Shown here in pieces: positions 8,667-17,153 of a stretch of 64,000 nt of DNA. The first letter of the stretch is position 1, and every line of letters starts with the position of its first letter. The translations under genes were made by a program, and so were the position numbers. The stretch covers positions 310,001-374,000 of the forward strand of contig NZ_AUFL01000004.1 in the NCBI RefSeq assembly GCF_000426485.1, written 5' to 3'. Origin of the DNA: Indolivaga capnocytophagoides DSM 22835. Its GTDB lineage: Bacteria > Bacteroidota > Bacteroidia > Bacteroidales > Dysgonomonadaceae. The notes under the pieces were generated by a model that saw only the letters and a program-made list of their open reading frames with translations, ran no database searches and was not told the DNA's origin.

Positions 8667-9203
8667 ATGAAACGGACGTATTTTACTTTTTTATCAATAA
8701 TAGTATTTGTATCCACTATATTTATCAGTTGTGGAAGTGATGACAGTGATAACCGTACGTCATACACATTTACAGCCGTAGCATCGACAAATTATCCCAT
8801 CAAAGGGTTTGCCGACCAAACAGTTGTAAATACAGAGCCTGTAACAGTTCTTCTTGATGATATGCTGAAAGGAAATGATTATGTTTCGCCTATAACTAAA
8901 GGAGAATTATTCCCTACTCAAGGTACAGCTCTCGAAATTATAGGACTAAAAAGTGATGCTTCTCTCAAAAATTTTAAAATCACGGTAAATGATGTTACCA
9001 AAACATTTACAGAAATAAAAGAAAGTGATGCAAACCTATATACAAAAGATATGATCAGTTTTATGGATGAGACATTTACAAGAATGATTACTCGCAAAAA
9101 GCTAACAATATCTATTTCTTTCACTCCAAGCCAGACAATTACAGATCAGGATAATGTGTATTTAAAGATTGCTTACAACGGAAGATACACCTATCTGAAA
9201 TAA
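8667..9203 (+). CDS. Small lipoprotein, unknown function
   Basis: A 178-residue protein with a lipoprotein signal, FVSTIFISCGSDDSD, lipidated Cys at about residue 22 and an acidic stretch after it that favours surface export in Bacteroidetes. The mature part is beta-strand-like and shows no family I recognise. It starts 44 bp after cinA without an obvious promoter or terminator between them, so read-through from cinA is possible. Confidence 0.65.
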   Translation: MKRTYFTFLSIIVFVSTIFISCGSDDSDNRTSYTFTAVASTNYPIKGFADQTVVNTEPVTVLLDDMLKGNDYVSPITKGELFPTQGTALEIIGLKSDASLKNFKITVNDVTKTFTEIKESDANLYTKDMISFMDETFTRMITRKKLTISISFTPSQTITDQDNVYLKIAYNGRYTYLK

Positions 9204-9297
9204 GGATATTTAACACTCAGTAGATGTTTTTTTTTAAACAAATTCAAACAAAGGGCAGATATAATTGTTCTACTACTAAGGAATAATTAAAATACAT

Positions 9298-9849
9298 ATG
9301 ACTAAAAAGATATATACCATTGTTGCATTTCTTCTTATAGGCTGTATGCTGACTCTTACAGCTCAAAAGAAAACTTTATACGATTTCAAAGTAAAAGACA
9401 TCGACGGAAAACCGTATGATCTTGCAAAACTGAAAGGAAAAAAAGTACTGATTGTTAATGTTGCATCTAAATGCGGTTTAACACCTCAGTACGCACAACT
9501 CGAAGAACTTTATCAGAAGTACAAAGATCAGGGATTAATTATATTGGGTTTTCCGAGTAATGATTTTAAAGAACAAGAACCGGGTACAAATGCCGAAATA
9601 AAAGAATTCTGCACACTGAATTATGGAGTTACTTTCCCTATAATGGATAAGATAACTGTTGTGGGCAATAAAAAGGTTCCACTCTATAAATGGCTGACAG
9701 AAAAGACTGAAAACGGCAAATTTGACGCTGAAGTTCAATGGAACTTTCAGAAATTTATGATCGATACCGATGGCCAGGTTTCCGGTTATGTTTTACCAAA
9801 GGGAAGTCCATTAAGTGCCGAGATAATAAGCTGGATTGAAAAACCTTGA
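9298..9849 (+). CDS. Glutathione peroxidase-family thiol peroxidase
   Basis: A 183-residue peroxidase of the GPX fold that reduces hydroperoxides, in bacteria usually with thioredoxin. The peroxidatic Cys59 lies in NVASKCGLT, Gln93 in the EQEPG segment, and Trp148-Asn149 in VQWNFQKF, completing the catalytic tetrad. Cys105 (EFCTLNYG) is in the position of the resolving Cys in thioredoxin-dependent members. It is exported: the N-terminus is a signal peptide cleaved either after LTA (residue 22) or as a lipoprotein at LIGC (Cys16). The enzyme therefore acts in the periplasm or on a membrane face. Confidence 0.9.
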   Translation: MTKKIYTIVAFLLIGCMLTLTAQKKTLYDFKVKDIDGKPYDLAKLKGKKVLIVNVASKCGLTPQYAQLEELYQKYKDQGLIILGFPSNDFKEQEPGTNAEIKEFCTLNYGVTFPIMDKITVVGNKKVPLYKWLTEKTENGKFDAEVQWNFQKFMIDTDGQVSGYVLPKGSPLSAEIISWIEKP

Positions 9850-9852
9850 TCT

Positions 9853-9960
9853 TAAGGTCTCAGGTCTATCTGTTATCCATATCTAAATGTAAGATCAATA
9901 GATAGTTATTGCTTTAAAATAGAATATTAAATACTTACTGTTACTTAATATATTTAACAA
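9853..9960 (+). repeat. Long palindrome repeat, copy B
   Basis: GGTCTCAGGTC (9856-9866) follows the peroxidase stop by a few bases. The inner TTTGCAA region is eroded, but AGTTATTGCTTTAAAAT and ATTAAATACTTACTGTTACT are conserved. It ends at the A-rich upstream region of the ompA-type gene. Confidence 0.7.
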
Positions 9961-10045
9961 AATAACAAAAAAATTAAAAAAAACTATGTATCTTTCGCCC
10001 AACAAAGGGCTAAATTTTAGGGATTCCATTGTTTATCTAGAAATT

Positions 10046-11197
10046 ATGAATATGAAAAAATTTTACTTATTTGCTGCAAGCACACTTCTTGCATTATCAG
10101 TTAACGCTCAGGAAAAAGCATTGAAACAATACGGATTTGGGGATAACTGGTTCATTCAGGGACAAGTTGGGGGGTCATACACTTTTAGTGAAAACTCCAG
10201 TAAAGCAGACCTTTTTGATGTGGTAACACCTCATGTCGCATTGTCAGTAGGAAAACACTTCTCTCCTATTGCCGGAGCACGTTTACAAGTCGGAGGATGG
10301 GAAAGCAAAACTTATCTTGGCGAAGCTTTAGACAAAACGTACAAAAACAAATACATTCAGGCAAACGCAGACGCGTTGCTGAATTTAACAAATCTATTCT
10401 CTACATACGAAGGTGATAAAGCTTTTAACCTATATGGTATTTTAGGTCTTGGTTATGTGCATACATTTGCAGACAGAGACATCAAAGAAGCTGATGTAAA
10501 AACAACAAACACTATTGTTCCTCGTGTAGGTTTACAAGCTGATTTCCGTTTGACAGAAAGCCTGAGCCTTAATGTTGAAGCTACAGGTAACCTGATGGCC
10601 GACAGATTTAACGGAATTGTTGGAGGTAAAAATAACGATGCTACATTGAACCTGTTAGCAGGTTTGACATACCGTTTTACTCCCGGAGGATTCCAAACAG
10701 TTGACGTAATTGATCCTAGCGAATTAAGTGCTGTTAATGACAAAGTAAACGAGTTACAATCTCAGTTAAGAAACAAAGACAGACAAATTCAGGAATACAA
10801 AGCATCTGTTGCTGGTCTTGAAAGAAAACTAGCGGAAAAACCTGCTGAAGTTGTAACTAAAGGCGAAAGCGAAGTTGTATTGAATGCTGTAGTAGTATTC
10901 CGTATCGGTAGTGCTAAACTTGAACAAAATCAGGATATTAACATTTATAACGCTGCAAAATATCTGCAAGACAATAAAGATGTTAATGTAACAGTTACAG
11001 GATATGCTGATAAGAGTACAGGTACAGCTGCTATCAACCAAAGATTATCGGAACAAAGAGCTAAAGCCGTTGCTGATATCCTTATCAAGAAATATGGTAT
11101 CGAAGCTAACCGTATAACTACAGAAGCTAGTGGCGACAGAGTTCAACCATTCCAGATTGATTCTTGGAACCGTGTAGTAATCTTCACTGCTAAATAA
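10046..11197 (+). CDS. OmpA-family outer-membrane porin with peptidoglycan-binding domain
   Basis: The mature protein has an N-terminal beta-barrel (roughly residues 20-220, ending in GLTYRF), a coiled-coil linker (VNDKVNELQSQLRNKDRQIQEYKASVAG) and a C-terminal OmpA domain (about 265-380) with TGYADKSTGTAAINQRLSEQRAKAV, which binds peptidoglycan. It links the outer membrane to the wall. I chose ATG 10046 because MNMKKFYLFAASTLLALSVNAQ is a clean signal peptide. The reading frame is open back to 9986, but that segment holds a promoter-like TATCTTTC and would bury the signal. It is probably highly expressed. Confidence 0.9.
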   Translation: MNMKKFYLFAASTLLALSVNAQEKALKQYGFGDNWFIQGQVGGSYTFSENSSKADLFDVVTPHVALSVGKHFSPIAGARLQVGGWESKTYLGEALDKTYKNKYIQANADALLNLTNLFSTYEGDKAFNLYGILGLGYVHTFADRDIKEADVKTTNTIVPRVGLQADFRLTESLSLNVEATGNLMADRFNGIVGGKNNDATLNLLAGLTYRFTPGGFQTVDVIDPSELSAVNDKVNELQSQLRNKDRQIQEYKASVAGLERKLAEKPAEVVTKGESEVVLNAVVVFRIGSAKLEQNQDINIYNAAKYLQDNKDVNVTVTGYADKSTGTAAINQRLSEQRAKAVADILIKKYGIEANRITTEASGDRVQPFQIDSWNRVVIFTAK

Positions 11198-11226
11198 TTT
11201 TAAGCAGAACAGATAAAATATCAATT

Positions 11227-11262
11227 AAAAGGCTGTCTCAGTAATGAGGCGGCCTTTTTCCT
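11227..11262 (+). terminator. Terminator after the OmpA gene
   Basis: AAAAGGC (11227-11233) through CTCA pairs with TGAG through GCCTTTT (11252-11258) around the loop GTAA. The stem is 14 bp with two G.U pairs, followed by a T-run. Confidence 0.85.
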
Positions 11263-11394
11263 TTTAAGCAGAACCTGCATAAACTGTGTTTAATTAAGAA
11301 CAATCGGTAGGGATTCAGTGTTAGTCAAATAAGATAGAGAAACAACTGCCCTTCTCTAAAAGAATCAATATAATATTAATCCTAAACAATTTAC

Positions 11395-12486
11395 ATGCCT
11401 ATGCTTATATTGCAGATAAACGATTTATGGAACAACGATACATACCGTGTATTATTTACAAGTATATTATTCATTTTTTCGCTGACAGCTGTTTTTATCA
11501 TATACAGGTTTACCATCAATCATTTGAAAAAGAAAGCTGCTAAAAGTGATAACCAGTTAGACGATTTTGTTATCGAGTTGCTGAAAGTGCCGCTGCTGTG
11601 GCTTGCGTTCTGGATTGTTCTGAAGATATTCAGTGCATATTCTTTTCTGGCAGATCTACCCTTTGCGGGAAACCTTGCACAGATAAATAACATCTTATTA
11701 ATAGCTACTATAGGATGGATATTGATTAAAAGTGTAAGAATAGCCTTCTATTATTTTCAGAAAAAGCAGGATATGACGGTATCCGACAATCTGAATGCCC
11801 GGAAAAATCTCACCAAAATGAAGATTTTCGAAGGGATTATAGTTGCCCTTATCACGGTCATTGTAGTTGCTATTTGCCTTATGACTTTTGATAAAGTACG
11901 TTCTATCGGAATCAGTTTATTAACATCAGCCGGAATCGCCGGTATAATTATAGGATTTGCCGCACAGAAAAGTATTGCCACCATTCTGGCAGGAATACAG
12001 ATTGCTATCACACAACCAATCAGGCTGGATGATGTTGTTATTGTAGAAGGAGAATGGGGACGGATCGAAGAAATTACGCTGACATATGTTGTTGTGAAAA
12101 TATGGGACGAACGCAGGCTTATACTTCCTGTAAATTATTTTCTGGATCAACCCTTTCAGAATTGGACTCGTAATGCTTCGAATATTTTGGGAACAGTATT
12201 TCTGTATGTCGATTATAAACTTCCGGTCGATTCGCTGCGCTCTTATCTCAACTCATTGGTTGAAGATAATCCGTTATGGGATAAGCGGGTTGCTAATATA
12301 CAGGTCACCAACACAAATGAACGGAATAAAGAACTGAGAGTTTTACTCAGTAGCATAGATTCTTCTAAGAATTGGGACTTAAGAGTGGAAATACGCGAAA
12401 AACTGATAGATTATATAAATAACAACTATCCCGATAGCTTTGTGAAATACCGTATGGTTGAAGATAATAAACCAGATCGGGGATAA
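11395..12486 (+). CDS. MscS-family mechanosensitive channel
   Basis: A 363-residue membrane protein that probably releases osmolytes under hypo-osmotic stress. Four hydrophobic segments occupy about residues 17-40, 62-90, 95-120 and 145-165. They are followed by the MscS pore helix and beta domain: TSAGIAGIIIGFAAQKSIATILAGIQIAITQPIRLDDVVIVEGEWGRIEEITLTYVVVKIWDERRLILP, split here only by spacing. The FxTxNxxxxN segment of the family is seen as FQNWTRN. It is monocistronic, with a terminator on both sides. A second Met is two codons in, and either could be the start. Confidence 0.9.
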   Translation: MPMLILQINDLWNNDTYRVLFTSILFIFSLTAVFIIYRFTINHLKKKAAKSDNQLDDFVIELLKVPLLWLAFWIVLKIFSAYSFLADLPFAGNLAQINNILLIATIGWILIKSVRIAFYYFQKKQDMTVSDNLNARKNLTKMKIFEGIIVALITVIVVAICLMTFDKVRSIGISLLTSAGIAGIIIGFAAQKSIATILAGIQIAITQPIRLDDVVIVEGEWGRIEEITLTYVVVKIWDERRLILPVNYFLDQPFQNWTRNASNILGTVFLYVDYKLPVDSLRSYLNSLVEDNPLWDKRVANIQVTNTNERNKELRVLLSSIDSSKNWDLRVEIREKLIDYINNNYPDSFVKYRMVEDNKPDRG

Positions 12487-12540
12487 AAAAAATTGAAGTT
12501 GCTTATAACCGACTCTCTGAGTTTATAAGCAACTTCAATA
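12485..12540 (-). terminator. Bidirectional stem, strongest for the minus-strand gene
   Basis: A perfect 17-bp stem (12492-12508 with 12523-12539) lies between converging genes. The T-run follows the stem on the minus strand (complement of 12485-12491), so it mainly terminates the small minus-strand gene, and it may also end the MscS transcript. Confidence 0.85.
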
Positions 12541-12569
12541 TCACCCTATAATAAAAAGCACGATGTATA

Positions 12570-12830
12570 TCAGATACCAATTTGTGCCTTGACAAATGCT
12601 TCAGCATCATCTTCTGTTTTAAAGTAAATTATACGATTATATTCGACCGGAAATTTACTTAAGGCGATCTTTATTATTTTCTTCACCTTTCCGTAAGCAC
12701 TTGTTTCGCTGGCAGCAACACTGCCATAACCATCTTCAATTCGTTCTATACTGATCCTCTGAATGACCAGCCTTTGAGGATCTACACTATATATAGTGTC
12801 CCCAACCTTCAAGTTTACTACAGCTCCCAT
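12570..12830 (-). CDS. Small hypothetical protein
   Basis: I chose the ATG at 12830, giving MGAVVNLKVGDTIYSVDPQRL and 86 residues. The frame is open upstream to a TTG at 12872 (100 residues). The product is soluble, with a VNLKVGDTIYSVDP beta-like start and an amphipathic C-terminal half (RIIYFKTEDDAEAFVKAQIGI). I recognise no family. Convergence with mscS across a strong minus-strand terminator supports a real transcript. Confidence 0.55.
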   Translation of the reverse strand: MGAVVNLKVGDTIYSVDPQRLVIQRISIERIEDGYGSVAASETSAYGKVKKIIKIALSKFPVEYNRIIYFKTEDDAEAFVKAQIGI

Positions 12831-12947
12831 GGTAATATCGTTTTTAAGTGGTCTTGTTATTATAACAGACAATAAAGGGATATAGTTCTCCGAAAAATCT
12901 TTTTAACATAAAATAAATCTGATAGTTGAAGTCTTTTTTTTATTAAG

Positions 12948-12998
12948 TATCTTTGTATAAGATTCTGCTTGATTTTTTATGCATAATCTTATACAAAA
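12948..12998 (+). promoter_or_regulatory. Promoter overlapped by a 13-bp inverted repeat
   Basis: A -33-like GTTG (12925-12928), a 19-bp spacer and TATCTTTG (12948-12955) form a promoter for the gene at 13023. TTTGTATAAGATT (12952-12964) and AATCTTATACAAA (12985-12997) are a perfect inverted repeat whose left arm begins inside the -7 box. Confidence 0.6.
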
Positions 12999-13020
12999 GA
13001 CATATTTCAGAAGGATAACT

Positions 13021-13058
13021 TTATGCTTGGTAAGTCAATAAAAAGGTCTCTGACCTTA
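13021..13058 (-). repeat. Palindrome repeat inside a coding start
   Basis: ATGCTTGGTAAGTCAATAAA followed by AAGGTCTCTGACCTTA aligns almost base for base with the reverse complement of copy C (25305-25345). The match covers the start codon and first 12 codons of the gene at 13023. Confidence 0.7.
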
Positions 13059-13859
13059 TTTTCTTTTTTATTGAACCTTTCGGTATGTTTCGGACAGATA
13101 TACACAGGTAAAGTAATTGACAAGGATTCTAAAAACGAAGTCGAATTTGTCGAAATAGGAATACTCAATCACGAAACAGGGACAATATCCGATATTGATG
13201 GCCGATATTCAATAGATATTACTAACTGTGATGCGGCGGATACCTTGCGTTTTTCGCATGTGGGGTATCAGCATATCGACTTTAAGGTTTCGGAATTCAG
13301 AGACAAAATAGACAAGGATATATATTTACAGCCCAAAGACAATTATATAGAAACAATAATAGTCGATCATAAAAGGTTTAAGGAAAAGACTTTGGGTAAT
13401 AATTTCTCAGGCGATAAATATCAGGGAGGATTTATTCAAAATATAAAAGGATTCGAATGCGGTGTACTACTAAATATCGATAAACGGGCTATTCTCGAAA
13501 AATTAATAATGAACGTGACGGATTGTGCTTACGAAAGTATTTACTATAGAGTGAATGTGTACAAAGAAACCGGAAAAAATAAGTTCGAAAACATACTGAG
13601 CAAGCCTATCTATCTGAAGCAGGAAATGAATGGACACGAAAAGGAATTATCTATTGACCTGACACCTTATTATGTTCATGTAGAAGGAAATACACTGGTA
13701 ACCTTGCAACATATAGCCAATATCGGAAAGGGGCAGCTTTTGTTTGCCGGCAGTTCATTTAAAGGATCGGTCTGTTATTACAGAACATCGTCTCAGGGGG
13801 GCTGGTCAAAAACACCGATGAAACTATCATTCAGAGTGGAGGCATTAGTCGAAAATTAG
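13023..13859 (+). CDS. Secreted protein with carboxypeptidase-regulatory-like domain
   Basis: A 278-residue exported protein. After the signal peptide (MLGKSIKRSLTLFSFLLNLS, cut near CFGQ) comes a CarboxypepD_reg-like beta-sandwich: IYTGKVIDKDSKNEVEFVEIGILNHETGTISDIDGRYSIDI, shown here only as a landmark around residues 26-110. In Bacteroidetes this domain precedes TonB receptors or stands alone on surface proteins. The remaining 150 residues form no family I know. The start codon and signal n-region are supplied by a palindrome repeat copy. No later Met could start a signal peptide, so this start seems real. Confidence 0.75.
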   Translation: MLGKSIKRSLTLFSFLLNLSVCFGQIYTGKVIDKDSKNEVEFVEIGILNHETGTISDIDGRYSIDITNCDAADTLRFSHVGYQHIDFKVSEFRDKIDKDIYLQPKDNYIETIIVDHKRFKEKTLGNNFSGDKYQGGFIQNIKGFECGVLLNIDKRAILEKLIMNVTDCAYESIYYRVNVYKETGKNKFENILSKPIYLKQEMNGHEKELSIDLTPYYVHVEGNTLVTLQHIANIGKGQLLFAGSSFKGSVCYYRTSSQGGWSKTPMKLSFRVEALVEN

Positions 13860-13868
13860 TTCGGGCAG

Positions 13869-13900
13869 ATTGCTTAATCAGAATATATCTCCTACCTTTG
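13869..13900 (+). promoter_or_regulatory. Promoter of the Fsr-type exporter gene
   Basis: ATTG (13869-13872), a 20-bp spacer and TACCTTTG (13893-13900) fit the Bacteroidetes promoter. The predicted transcript carries a palindrome copy just before the start codon. Confidence 0.65.
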
Positions 13901-13930
13901 CATTCATTTTCTGGCTTAACTGCAAATAAA

Positions 13931-13950
13931 AAAGGTCTCGAACCTTAATT
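13931..13950 (-). repeat. Palindrome site before the Fsr-type gene
   Basis: GGTCTCGAACC (13934-13944) with AAAAAA before and TTA after it reads in the promoter-to-palindrome orientation. It lies 10 bases before the ATG. Confidence 0.6.
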
Positions 13951-13953
13951 TAC

Positions 13954-15153
13954 ATGATGAAAAAACAACAAAGTACAACGTTTTCCATACTCATACTCCT
14001 CAGTATAACTCATATGTTTAATGACACCCTGCAAAATATGGTGCAGGCTGTTTATCCGTTATTGAAGGAGTCCTTAGTTCTGAATTTTAGTCAAATAGGC
14101 ATCATTACCTTGGTTTACCAAATGTCTTCGTCGATATTTCAGCCCATTATCGGGGCATATACCGACCGCAAGCCGCAACCTTACTCATTGCCTATCGGTA
14201 TGATGTTCACTATGTGCGGCATTCTGTCTTTAGCCTTTGCTTCGGATTTTATGCACGTTCTTTTAGCTGTGTTTCTGGCAGGGATCGGATCATCGGTTTT
14301 TCATCCCGAAGCGAGTAGACTCGCTCATATTGCATCAGGAGGAAAGCACGGTCTGGCACAATCGATCTTTCAGGTCGGAGGCAACTTTGGAGGCTCTATC
14401 GGCCCATTGTTCGCAGCTATATTCATAGCTCCATACGGTCGCCAGAATATAGGCTGGTTTGCAATTATTGCACTTGTATGTATTCTGTTTATGTTATATA
14501 TAAGCCGTTGGTATAAGGGTGTTTTACTTCGGGTAAAAGAAACTCGCACATCGCAAGATTATATAGAGCCGAAAGTAAATAAACCTATTGCATCGAAACG
14601 GAAGATAATATCAACGCTCCTTATCTTGTTGATTCTTATTTTCTCGAAATACGTTTATATGTCAAGTTTAACTAGTTATTATACATTCTATCTGATCGAA
14701 AAATTCGGAGTATCAATCGGGCAGTCACAGATTTATTTATTTATTTTTTTATTTGCAGTCGCTCTTGGTACATTTTTCGGAGGTCCTATCGGAGACCGGT
14801 TCGGGCGAAAGTATGTGATTTGGTTCTCTATACTCGGCGCAGCCCCTTTTGCCTTATATATGCCTTATGCAGGGCTTACCGGAACATGTATACTGAGTGT
14901 GATTATCGGTCTTGTACTATCTTCGGCTTTTTCGGCAATACTGGTATATGCTCAGGAATTATTACCAGGTAAGGAAGGTCTTATCGGAGGTCTCTTCTTC
15001 GGACTGGCATTCGGTATAGCAGGTATTGCATCCGCCATTTTTGGTAAGTTAGCAGACCTCCACGGCATTGAGTATATTTATCATATAGCGGCATTTATGC
15101 CACTGCTGGGGCTTGTGGCAGGTCTTTTACCTAATATTAAAAGAGAGAAATAA
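13954..15153 (+). CDS. fsr: MFS transporter, fosmidomycin-resistance (Fsr) type
   Basis: A 399-residue major facilitator protein with about 12 membrane segments. The Fsr-family signatures are clear: THMFNDTLQNMVQAVYPLLKE at the N-terminus and GIGSSVFHPEASRLAH in the loop after the fourth helix. E. coli Fsr exports fosmidomycin; the natural substrates of Bacteroidetes homologues are unknown, so the gene name shows family and not drug specificity. It has its own promoter with a palindrome site in the leader and is followed by 107 bp without a clear terminator. Confidence 0.85.
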   Translation: MMKKQQSTTFSILILLSITHMFNDTLQNMVQAVYPLLKESLVLNFSQIGIITLVYQMSSSIFQPIIGAYTDRKPQPYSLPIGMMFTMCGILSLAFASDFMHVLLAVFLAGIGSSVFHPEASRLAHIASGGKHGLAQSIFQVGGNFGGSIGPLFAAIFIAPYGRQNIGWFAIIALVCILFMLYISRWYKGVLLRVKETRTSQDYIEPKVNKPIASKRKIISTLLILLILIFSKYVYMSSLTSYYTFYLIEKFGVSIGQSQIYLFIFLFAVALGTFFGGPIGDRFGRKYVIWFSILGAAPFALYMPYAGLTGTCILSVIIGLVLSSAFSAILVYAQELLPGKEGLIGGLFFGLAFGIAGIASAIFGKLADLHGIEYIYHIAAFMPLLGLVAGLLPNIKREK

Positions 15154-15260
15154 AGATCGTTTTTCTTTTCTTCTTGCTATCTTAGCATCGTGATTCATGC
15201 TATAAAATAATACGATAACTATCTATTACCGTCAAAGGTATAATTCTAGAAAACAATAAA

Positions 15261-17087
15261 TTGATCAAAGTACGAAAAATAGAACTGCTTGCTCCGGCTA
15301 AAAATCTCGAATGCGGAATAGAAGCTATTAATCACGGAGCAGATGCTTTATATATCGGAGCTCCTAAATTCGGAGCCCGTTCTGCAGTAGGTAATTCTCT
15401 CGAAGATATACATGCCTTAGCTCAATATGCTCATCAGTTTGACGCAAGAGTATATGTTGCTTTAAACACGATACTGAACGATACTGAACTCACCGAAGCC
15501 GAAAGCCTGATATGGAGCTTATATAAAGCCGGGGTTGATGCAATCATCATTCAGGATATGGGTATTCTGGTGCTCGATCTTCCTCCTATCCCACTCCATG
15601 CCAGCACACAAACAGATAACCGTACTGTCGAAAAAGTCCAATTTATGGCTAATGCCGGATTTTCGCAGGTTGTCTTAGCCCGTGAGCTTACAATAGACGA
15701 AATAAAGCGTATAGCAGACAACGTTTCGGTATCGCTAGAAGCCTTTGTCCATGGTGCATTATGTGTTTGTTACAGCGGACAGTGTTATCTGAGTGAAGCC
15801 ATCAGCAAAAGAAGTGCTAATCGTGGAGCCTGTGCACAATTTTGCCGTTTGCCCTATACTTTGGTTGATTCGGATGATGAAGAAATCCTTCAAAAGAAAC
15901 ATTTGCTTTCGATGAAAGATTTGAACTTATCTGAGCAGCTTGAAGAAATAATGGATGCAGGAGTCAGCTCTTTGAAAATAGAGGGAAGGCTTAAAGATAT
16001 ACAATACGTAAAAAATGTAGTTGCTTATTATCGTCAAAAGTTAGACCGCATATTATCTCGCCGACAAGAGTATATTCGTGCGTCAGCAGGAAAAAGTACA
16101 TATACATTCAAACCAGACTTAGATAAAAGTTTCAACAGAAGCTACACTCAGTACTTCTTCAATGGACGTACTCCCGATATGTGGTCATTGGATACTCCCA
16201 AATCAGTAGGAGAACCCATCGGTAAAGTGAAAGATGTTTTCGACCGCTTCTTTACTTTATCGGGCACAAAAAAGCTGAATAACGGAGACGGGCTCTGTTT
16301 TATGGGAAACAACAACAAAGAGCTTTTCGGAATCAGAGTGAACAGAATTGATGGCGAAAAGATCTTTCCTGCTGAAAATCACGTACAGATACGCAAAGGA
16401 ACTTTTGTTTATCGAAACTATGATCATGAATTCGATAAAGTAGTAAACAAAAAATCAGCTGAACGTAAAATTAATGTCTCCATCACTCTATCAGAAATAA
16501 ATGACGGATTTATCGTTTATGCCGAAGACGAAACCGGAATAACAGCTCAACACGATATAAACATAACTAAAGAAGTCGCTCAAAAAGATCAGAGCACCAA
16601 TATAAGCAATAACCTGAGCAAGGCGGGCAATACGATTTTTGAAGTTTCGGAGGTAAAGATAAATACATCTCAAAACTGGTTTATTCCGTCTTCTCTCTTA
16701 TCCGAATGGAGACGTGTATTATTGAGTAATCTTCTGATAAACAGAATATCTTCTCATATCATAGAAGTAGTTGTCCATGAGCCGACTAATCACCCATTCC
16801 CTGTTAAAGATATTACATATCTTGGAAATGTGATGAATGAGAGAGGACGCAGATTTTATGAGCTGCATCAGGCTAACATCAGCCAGATGGCATTCGAAAA
16901 AAAATCAATAGACAATGTCCCCCTCATGTTTACCCGGCATTGTATCAAGCAATCTATGGGATGGTGTCCGAAAGACAGTAAAGTAACTATGCAATACAAA
17001 GAACCTCTTTATATAGTACATAACGATACCCGTCTCAGACTAGAATTTGATTGTCGAAAATGTGAAATGAAAGTTTATAACGACTGA
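15261..17087 (+). CDS. U32-family peptidase/RlhA-like tRNA-rRNA modification protein
   Basis: A 608-residue U32-family protein with a C-terminal DUF3656-like region. Landmarks are ELLAPAKNLECGIEAINHGADALYIGAPKFGAR at residues 8-40 and CVCYSGQCYLSEAISKRSANRGACAQFCRLPY, whose Cys residues are the likely iron-sulfur ligands, near 173-204. Further Cys residues near the C-terminus (GWCPKD, DCRKCEMK) fit this architecture. E. coli members RlhA and TrhP hydroxylate rRNA or tRNA; protease activity is doubtful. The start is a TTG at 15261; no nearby in-frame ATG precedes the conserved N-terminus. Confidence 0.85.
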   Translation: MIKVRKIELLAPAKNLECGIEAINHGADALYIGAPKFGARSAVGNSLEDIHALAQYAHQFDARVYVALNTILNDTELTEAESLIWSLYKAGVDAIIIQDMGILVLDLPPIPLHASTQTDNRTVEKVQFMANAGFSQVVLARELTIDEIKRIADNVSVSLEAFVHGALCVCYSGQCYLSEAISKRSANRGACAQFCRLPYTLVDSDDEEILQKKHLLSMKDLNLSEQLEEIMDAGVSSLKIEGRLKDIQYVKNVVAYYRQKLDRILSRRQEYIRASAGKSTYTFKPDLDKSFNRSYTQYFFNGRTPDMWSLDTPKSVGEPIGKVKDVFDRFFTLSGTKKLNNGDGLCFMGNNNKELFGIRVNRIDGEKIFPAENHVQIRKGTFVYRNYDHEFDKVVNKKSAERKINVSITLSEINDGFIVYAEDETGITAQHDINITKEVAQKDQSTNISNNLSKAGNTIFEVSEVKINTSQNWFIPSSLLSEWRRVLLSNLLINRISSHIIEVVVHEPTNHPFPVKDITYLGNVMNERGRRFYELHQANISQMAFEKKSIDNVPLMFTRHCIKQSMGWCPKDSKVTMQYKEPLYIVHNDTRLRLEFDCRKCEMKVYND

Positions 17088-17100
17088 GAGAAAGAATAAA

Positions 17101-17136
17101 AAAAGTCCGTTATCTGAATTCAGATAACGGACTTTT
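17101..17136. terminator. Bidirectional terminator
   Basis: AAAAGTCCGTTATCTGAA is followed directly by its reverse complement, a perfect 36-bp palindrome with T-runs on both strands. It separates the converging U32 and aqpZ genes. Confidence 0.9.
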
Positions 17137-17153
17137 ACCTTATATTAAAAGGC

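Noticed and set aside
9986-10045. N-terminal extension of the OmpA-type protein
   Set aside because: It would place 20 residues before a clean signal peptide and overlaps a promoter-like sequence.
15154-15260. Missing start for the U32 gene
   Set aside because: No frameshift is seen; a TTG start directly precedes the conserved N-terminus.
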